From a virus, in the IMG/VR virus record IMGVR_UViG_3300025894_000058, positions 1 through 25,994 of that record: a stretch of DNA of 25,994 bases, one strand, 5' to 3'. Made by a program: the position numbers and the translations under genes. Of the stretch, positions 22,137 to 25,994 are shown piece by piece. Each line of letters starts with the position of its first letter. Positions within the stretch are counted from its first letter, which is position 1. The notes beneath the pieces are model-generated. The model was given only the letters and a program-made list of their open reading frames with translations. It was not told the origin of the DNA and searched no databases.

Positions 22137-23960
22137 ATGGGACAAAATCTATTCATAAACTTCGACTCTGAAACGCTGACTAATTCGCGCTGCAGAGCAG
22201 CCGATGACTTACGCAGTAAGAAGTTCTCTCCGTTCGTCGCTGGAGATAGTCTAGTCTTCGACCTGTTTCTAACAGGCACAGAAGGGCTACTTAACATCCA
22301 GGACTATCCAGTAGTCCGAATGGGAGTAGGGGACTTAAACGCTCGTCCAGAATCTGGGACATACGAGGTTGGAGGTTTTTCTTTAGATTATAACCATAGC
22401 GCAGCAGAGCTAGAAGCGACTATCGAATCCGCGACTGGCAATGGTTGCACAGTCGTAGAGCTTGCTCCGTTTGTTTTCAAAGTATCATTCGACGCAGTAG
22501 GAGCGCAGACAGTTCCAGCGATCGACTCGTCCGACCTTACTCCTCGTAGCACAGTAGACAGACAGACTCTACAATTAGGAGACGCTACGACTAAGGAGAT
22601 CTGGCTATGGCGTCTATACGCTAATCCTGTCGCGTTTACAGACGCATTCACAAACATCGCGGGCGACGGAGTTCGAGGAACTATTCCTCTATCGACAGCA
22701 GGAATCTATGATCTACTCGGAGACGCTACATCTGTTAAAACATTCTTTGAGATCGAGCTGACGGATTCTCTCGGAGATATTATCACAGTCCTACAGACTC
22801 GAATCGATTTGACTGGTGAAGTTATCGGCGAAGGATTCGCAGGATATATCCCTGCTCCTACTCCCTTGTCTGGAGACATACAGGCTTTTCTAGCTTCCGC
22901 AGACTACGCAGCAGCTAGGAATAATCTCTTAGATACTGACTCAGTAATTTGGTGCAACGATGGCGACAACATCCAGGATAAGTATGACGAAGCGGCAGCA
23001 TTAACTCCCAACGGAAATCCCTTGTCCGCGACAAATCTTGCATCACTTATTGTAACGAGCGGGACTTATGGGAACATTTATACTCCATCCGATTTATTTG
23101 TAAATATCATCGGAATAGGAACTGTTACAGTGGGGAGCCTTTCACTTGATGGAGCGAGTGCTTTAAATTATGCAACTATCGATAACCTTACGATTACATC
23201 AGGCTACGAGGATGCTGGAAACTACGGAGTTATAAAAAATATAATTTGCGGGAATTTAAGTAGTTTCGTTGAAAATTTTGGATTGATTCAAAATGTAAAA
23301 TGCAGCAGTAACTTTTACATGGAAACAAATAGCGGAATAATCGATGGATGCGACGGAGGCACTAATTCTAGATCATTTGGCGGTGATCTTGGATCAATTA
23401 ATAACGGCACAATTAAAAACTGCACAGCAGCAGGAAATGGGTCTTTCGGGCAACAAGGTGCAGACGGAGTGACTGAAAATTGCACTGCTGGTCTTTATGC
23501 CTTCGCTAGTAATTCAAACAAAATTGTATGGGGTGCGACTAGCGGCGTTTATGGGACATATAAAAATTGCACTGCTGGTGATCAATCCTTTTTCGCTAGA
23601 AATACTGATCAAAATGTGACGCGAGATATGAACGCAACTTACATTGGTTGTAAAGCTGGGGACAAATCATTTGGCTTTTTAAATTCTAGTTTAAGTTCAA
23701 CTAGTTTTAAAGGAAAAGCCATCAATTGTGAAGCAGGTATTCAATCATTTGTGGCTGCATTAAATGGGACAGGGACAATTGAAGCTGGTGCAATAATTGA
23801 AAACTGCACTGCTGGAGATAACAGCTTTGGTAAATTAAATTCCTCAAATGACGGTGCTATTTTAAGATGCAGAGCTGGACAATTTTCGTTTGCCAATTCT
23901 GGAACTGGAGTGGTTCGACTTTGCTTAGATGAAAATTTCAATGAGGTGAACATAGGATAA
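22137..23960 (+). CDS. Receptor-binding/tail fibre protein with repeat-built C-terminus, 607 aa
   Basis: Probably the host-recognition fibre. Residues 1-240 form a conserved-looking virion-attachment part (NLFINFDSETLTN, DSLVFDLFLTGTEG and beta strands), ending near GEGFAGYIPAPTPLS. Residues about 280-600 form a repetitive region: seven copies of a motif like NCTAGDQSF or GCKAGDKSF with Asn/Gly turns, strongly suggesting a parallel beta-helix. The DNA changes with it: up to about 22970 the gene resembles its neighbours, after that it is clearly A/T-richer with different codons, so the receptor-binding part looks exchanged. It starts 22 bp after the dehydratase gene, with TTGACA at 22116. The next gene, similarly A/T-rich, may be its chaperone. 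Confidence 0.75.
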   Translation: MGQNLFINFDSETLTNSRCRAADDLRSKKFSPFVAGDSLVFDLFLTGTEGLLNIQDYPVVRMGVGDLNARPESGTYEVGGFSLDYNHSAAELEATIESATGNGCTVVELAPFVFKVSFDAVGAQTVPAIDSSDLTPRSTVDRQTLQLGDATTKEIWLWRLYANPVAFTDAFTNIAGDGVRGTIPLSTAGIYDLLGDATSVKTFFEIELTDSLGDIITVLQTRIDLTGEVIGEGFAGYIPAPTPLSGDIQAFLASADYAAARNNLLDTDSVIWCNDGDNIQDKYDEAAALTPNGNPLSATNLASLIVTSGTYGNIYTPSDLFVNIIGIGTVTVGSLSLDGASALNYATIDNLTITSGYEDAGNYGVIKNIICGNLSSFVENFGLIQNVKCSSNFYMETNSGIIDGCDGGTNSRSFGGDLGSINNGTIKNCTAAGNGSFGQQGADGVTENCTAGLYAFASNSNKIVWGATSGVYGTYKNCTAGDQSFFARNTDQNVTRDMNATYIGCKAGDKSFGFLNSSLSSTSFKGKAINCEAGIQSFVAALNGTGTIEAGAIIENCTAGDNSFGKLNSSNDGAILRCRAGQFSFANSGTGVVRLCLDENFNEVNIG

Positions 23961-23961
23961 T

Positions 23962-24279
23962 ATGGAAAACAAAATCTTACATCTAAAAGACTCAGTCTGG
24001 ATGCTATCGCAGCCAAGTCCAATGCCTCAAGAGCTAAAGGATTTGATACACGATGAGAATGCTGACGAGCAGGAAAAGCTCACGGCAATTACTGCTTGGA
24101 AAGCTAGTCAATATTCTACACCAGACGCAGCAGACGCAGAAGCGGCACAAGCAATTTACGACGAAAAGAAAATGGAGGGTAACAACCTTATTTCCGCAAC
24201 AGTCTTTCTTCCTAGTGGCAATGGCATTATCAATTGTCGCCAGCCAGAAACACTTGAACACTGCCAGATCCGCTTTTAA
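23962..24279 (+). CDS. Small gene linked to the receptor-binding protein, chaperone candidate, 105 aa
   Basis: Not recognised by family. The ATG comes one base after the fibre stop, and the stop (TAA) abuts the next ATG. It starts with beta-like KILHLKDSVWMLSQPSPMPQ, then a helical part (TAITAWKASQY) and an Ala/Glu/Asp-rich helix (DAADAEAAQAIYDEKK). Base composition is like the exchanged end of the fibre gene rather than the following gene. Fibre genes are commonly followed by a small fibre-folding chaperone that moves with the fibre tip, and this gene fits that position. The function is therefore inferred from place and shared composition, not from motifs. Confidence 0.5.
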   Translation: MENKILHLKDSVWMLSQPSPMPQELKDLIHDENADEQEKLTAITAWKASQYSTPDAADAEAAQAIYDEKKMEGNNLISATVFLPSGNGIINCRQPETLEHCQIRF

Positions 24280-24819
24280 ATGAAGCGCGGGAATAACTAC
24301 ATCATCTTCGGAGATAAGCAGATCGCTATGATCGGTAAAAGCGGATCGTCCGCTATCGCTAAGGCTATCTACATCGACGGCAGAGACGATGTCTCGGAGG
24401 TAATGCTTCTCTCTAATGCTCCAGGCTTCCAGAATCGAGTTCCGCAGACGCAGGAAGCTAACTGTCCGATCATACCCGTAAGAGATCCAGTCGAGCGATT
24501 TAGATCTGCCTGCGCACAGGAGGATAGAACAGCAGCGCAGGAGATCAGTAGGATAGAGAGGAATCGTTATAGCTTTCATACTAAACCCACGAGCGCATAC
24601 CTAGTCGAAGGAGCTACTCTATATAAGTTCCCAGAGCATATTAAAGAGATAGCGAGAGATCTAGGTCTCGATGAGATCGCTAGAGTAAACGACTCTAATA
24701 GTAACAACAGCCCAAAGCCTATCTTAACAGACGATGAGATAAAGAGAGTCGAGGAACTTTACGCAGACGATATAAGTCTATATAACTCTATAGAAAACGC
24801 AGGACAGATTTACTGCTAG
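24280..24819 (+). CDS. Sulfotransferase-like protein, 179 aa
   Basis: Resembles a short P-loop-type sulfotransferase, which moves sulfate from PAPS to a sugar or other hydroxyl. MIGKSGSSAIAKAIY at residues 17-31 is placed like the 5'-phosphosulfate loop (the usual T/K-x-x-G/S-T/S pattern, here with GSS). IIPVRDPVERFRSAC at 64-78 matches the 3'-phosphate-binding motif (RDP-xxRF-xS) well. The C-terminus LTDDEIKRVEELYADDISLYN is the common carbohydrate sulfotransferase ending with the Y-x-D-D/LYN pattern. At 179 aa it is shorter than most family members (about 220-300), so part of the acceptor domain may be missing. Codons match typical phage genes here. It lies beside the fibre gene. Confidence 0.65.
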   Translation: MKRGNNYIIFGDKQIAMIGKSGSSAIAKAIYIDGRDDVSEVMLLSNAPGFQNRVPQTQEANCPIIPVRDPVERFRSACAQEDRTAAQEISRIERNRYSFHTKPTSAYLVEGATLYKFPEHIKEIARDLGLDEIARVNDSNSNNSPKPILTDDEIKRVEELYADDISLYNSIENAGQIYC

Positions 24820-24827
24820 AACTTACC

Positions 24828-24992
24828 ATGAACGAGCAACTTATCGAACACTTTAAAATCTGGGGGACTCTAGGAGTCGCTCAGATGACAGCATCCATCT
24901 CTAGCGCGAATGATCTAGCAAGCATCTTCGCTCTTCTCTGCGGGGGATTAGCATCTCTCGCGATCGCATGGTGGCACATATTTAAAAAATAA
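24828..24992 (+). CDS. Small membrane protein, holin or antiholin candidate, 54 aa
   Basis: A short frame starting ATGAACGAGC and ending TAA at 24990-24992. It encodes an amphipathic start (MNEQLIEHFKIWGTLG), a possible weak membrane segment in the middle, and one clear membrane span, IFALLCGGLASLAIAWWHIF, ending in Lys-Lys. One membrane span plus a basic tail fits a small holin or antiholin. It lies 8 bp after the sulfotransferase-like gene and 3 bp before the next membrane protein. The pair suggests a two-component lysis function. No endolysin gene is visible in the window. Confidence 0.6.
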   Translation: MNEQLIEHFKIWGTLGVAQMTASISSANDLASIFALLCGGLASLAIAWWHIFKK

Positions 24993-24995
24993 ATT

Positions 24996-25391
24996 ATGAC
25001 TCCAGAACTACTAGCAATGCTCGGAGGCGGCGTAAGCGGCTTCGTAATGAAGATGATAGCAGCGCAGGCAGATAGCCAGGCTCGACTATTCGAGCGCATG
25101 ATCGCCAGGCAGACTGTAGCGGATGATTCTGCGGACCGAGCAGCAGCTCGAGGCGGGATTTATATGCGTCGCTTTATTACTGCTGCAGTTATATTCGCTA
25201 TCGTCCTCGCTCCGTTCGTGTTCGCTTTTACGGATATCGGAGTCAGCGTCCAGAGAGAGACTCATGGAGTCTTCGGATTCTTTAAGGCTGTAAAATGGGA
25301 CACGATCCAAGGGTTCGTCATCTTGCCAGAAATTCGCCAGACGGCTCTAGCGATCGTCGGCTTTTACTTCGGATCCTCGCAGGTCAAATAG
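24996..25391 (+). CDS. Membrane protein, holin-like (3-TM type), 131 aa
   Basis: Expected to make lesions in the inner membrane at lysis. Three hydrophobic segments are seen: residues about 4-22 (ELLAMLGGGVSGFVMKMIAA, weak), about 60-78 (FITAAVIFAIVLAPFVFAF) and about 113-128 (ALAIVGFYFGSS). A charged helix lies between the first two (RLFERMIARQTVADDSADRA). The ending VGFYFGSSQVK is typical of the phage 3TM holin family I know from T7-like and marine phages. It follows a 54-aa membrane protein. A role in membrane superinfection or lysis timing is possible, but holin is the best fit. Confidence 0.7.
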   Translation: MTPELLAMLGGGVSGFVMKMIAAQADSQARLFERMIARQTVADDSADRAAARGGIYMRRFITAAVIFAIVLAPFVFAFTDIGVSVQRETHGVFGFFKAVKWDTIQGFVILPEIRQTALAIVGFYFGSSQVK

Positions 25392-25449
25392 GAGGAGAGA
25401 GAGCTAAAGATCGGCTGCTCTAAACGTCGATCGAAACAGTAAAAAAAAT

Positions 25450-25994
25450 ATGACTCCTTCGCAACAGCTCGCCGTAGACGTATATCTAGAAGCAGGATCT
25501 TATCGCAAGGCTGCTAAAATCTTAGGACAGAACGAATCGACAGTCCGCAATAAGATAAAGCGGCTAGAGAAACTAGGGAAGGTTCCCTGGGGATCTCCTG
25601 CTCCTAGTCCGAATCATTTAGCAGTAAAGAGTTCGACCGTCCAGTATAACGGAAAAGGCGAGGTTATCCAGGAATGGCGGCGGCAGTTTCCGACTCTCGA
25701 GCTAATGCAGGACGTCGTAGACGGACTCTGCGAGCAGGTGAAGGGTAAAGGGAAGGTCTCGAAGTTTAAAGCCGCTAAGAACACAGGAGAGGACATTCTC
25801 TACGAGATCGATCTCTTCGATGCTCACGTAGGAATGTATGCGGACGAGACGGAGACGCTCGATAGCGACTATAACTGCGACATCGCAGCGCAGCGCATGG
25901 TCGAAGCTACAGAGGCTCTAGCTAGTCGAGCGAATAAGCCTGGTAAATGCGTCCTAGTCTTCGGAGGAGATATGCTGCACGTAGATAATAGGAG
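25450..25994 (+). CDS. HTH plus metallophosphoesterase-like protein, 3' truncated by window end
   Basis: The first 181 codons are visible. Residues 17-43 form a helix-turn-helix (SYRKAAKILGQNESTVRNKI). After a linker, the chain reads EIDLFDAHVGM (Asp121, Asp124, His126) and later VFGGDMLHVDN (Asp174, His177), the first two metal-binding motifs of calcineurin-like phosphoesterases (DxH and GDxxH). Similar HTH-phosphoesterase fusions occur in other tailed phages, where the role is not settled. The ATG at 25450 follows an eight-A run and a 58-bp gap after the holin-like gene, with no Shine-Dalgarno site next to the start. The remaining catalytic motifs (GNH and GHxH) would lie beyond the window. 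Confidence 0.8.
   Translation, partial: MTPSQQLAVDVYLEAGSYRKAAKILGQNESTVRNKIKRLEKLGKVPWGSPAPSPNHLAVKSSTVQYNGKGEVIQEWRRQFPTLELMQDVVDGLCEQVKGKGKVSKFKAAKNTGEDILYEIDLFDAHVGMYADETETLDSDYNCDIAAQRMVEATEALASRANKPGKCVLVFGGDMLHVDNR

Noticed and set aside
24034-24579. 181-aa open frame on the minus strand
   Set aside because: It lies antisense to two well-supported + strand genes, has no family likeness and an odd Cys/Leu/Val-rich part, and no minus-strand promoter or leader is seen.
1-25994. CRISPR array, tRNA, integrase or attachment site
   Set aside because: No evenly spaced short repeats with unique spacers, no cloverleaf-type pattern and no recombinase gene were seen; the direct repeats found are leader or coding repeats.

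Overview
The window is one contiguous piece of a tailed double-stranded DNA phage (Caudoviricetes, siphovirus-like). Every convincing gene lies on the + strand. Gene order follows the lambda-type morphogenesis plan: small and large terminase, gpW-like joining protein, lambda-type portal, capsid protease plus scaffold, decoration proteins, major capsid protein, head-tail stopper, tail terminator, tail tube, tail chaperone, tape measure, distal tail and receptor-binding proteins, then holin-like genes. No integrase, lysogeny repressor, tRNA or CRISPR array was seen. The host cannot be named. Most starts lack a Shine-Dalgarno sequence and the highly expressed structural genes have A/T-rich leaders, which points to a phylum where SD-independent initiation is common. 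This is inference only.

Region by region. 1-407 is non-coding: a terminator, a cluster of TTGACA/TGTCAA half-sites (three at exact 10-bp steps) and a strong three-helix hairpin. 408-1077 holds two small unknown genes. 1100-4333 is the packaging module, with an unusual lysine-rich gene between terS and terL. 4334-6590 is a non-structural insert of four small genes driven by repeated promoter-leader units and bounded by terminators. 6612-11822 is the head module, ending in a terminator. 11830-12291 is a single-gene cassette with its own promoter and terminator. 12318-17542 is head-tail joining and tail. 17552-24819 is the adhesion region: a very large Ser/Thr/Tyr-rich protein, a glycosyltransferase-like protein, a nucleotide-sugar dehydratase/epimerase, a receptor-binding protein with a repeat-built C-terminus, a small companion gene and a sulfotransferase-like protein. 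24828-25391 holds two membrane proteins (holin candidates). From 25450 an HTH plus metallophosphoesterase gene runs off the window.

The most interesting points are: (a) GGCC, CCGG and GTAC appear to be missing from all 26 kb while other 4-base palindromes are common, a signature of restriction escape; (b) a family of promoter, 5' stem-loop and unstructured-leader units, with a shared (ACT)n start to the reading frame, that drives moron-like cassettes inside the structural operon; (c) three sugar- or sulfate-modifying enzyme genes interleaved with the adhesion proteins, suggesting that the virion or the host surface is glycosylated and sulfated.
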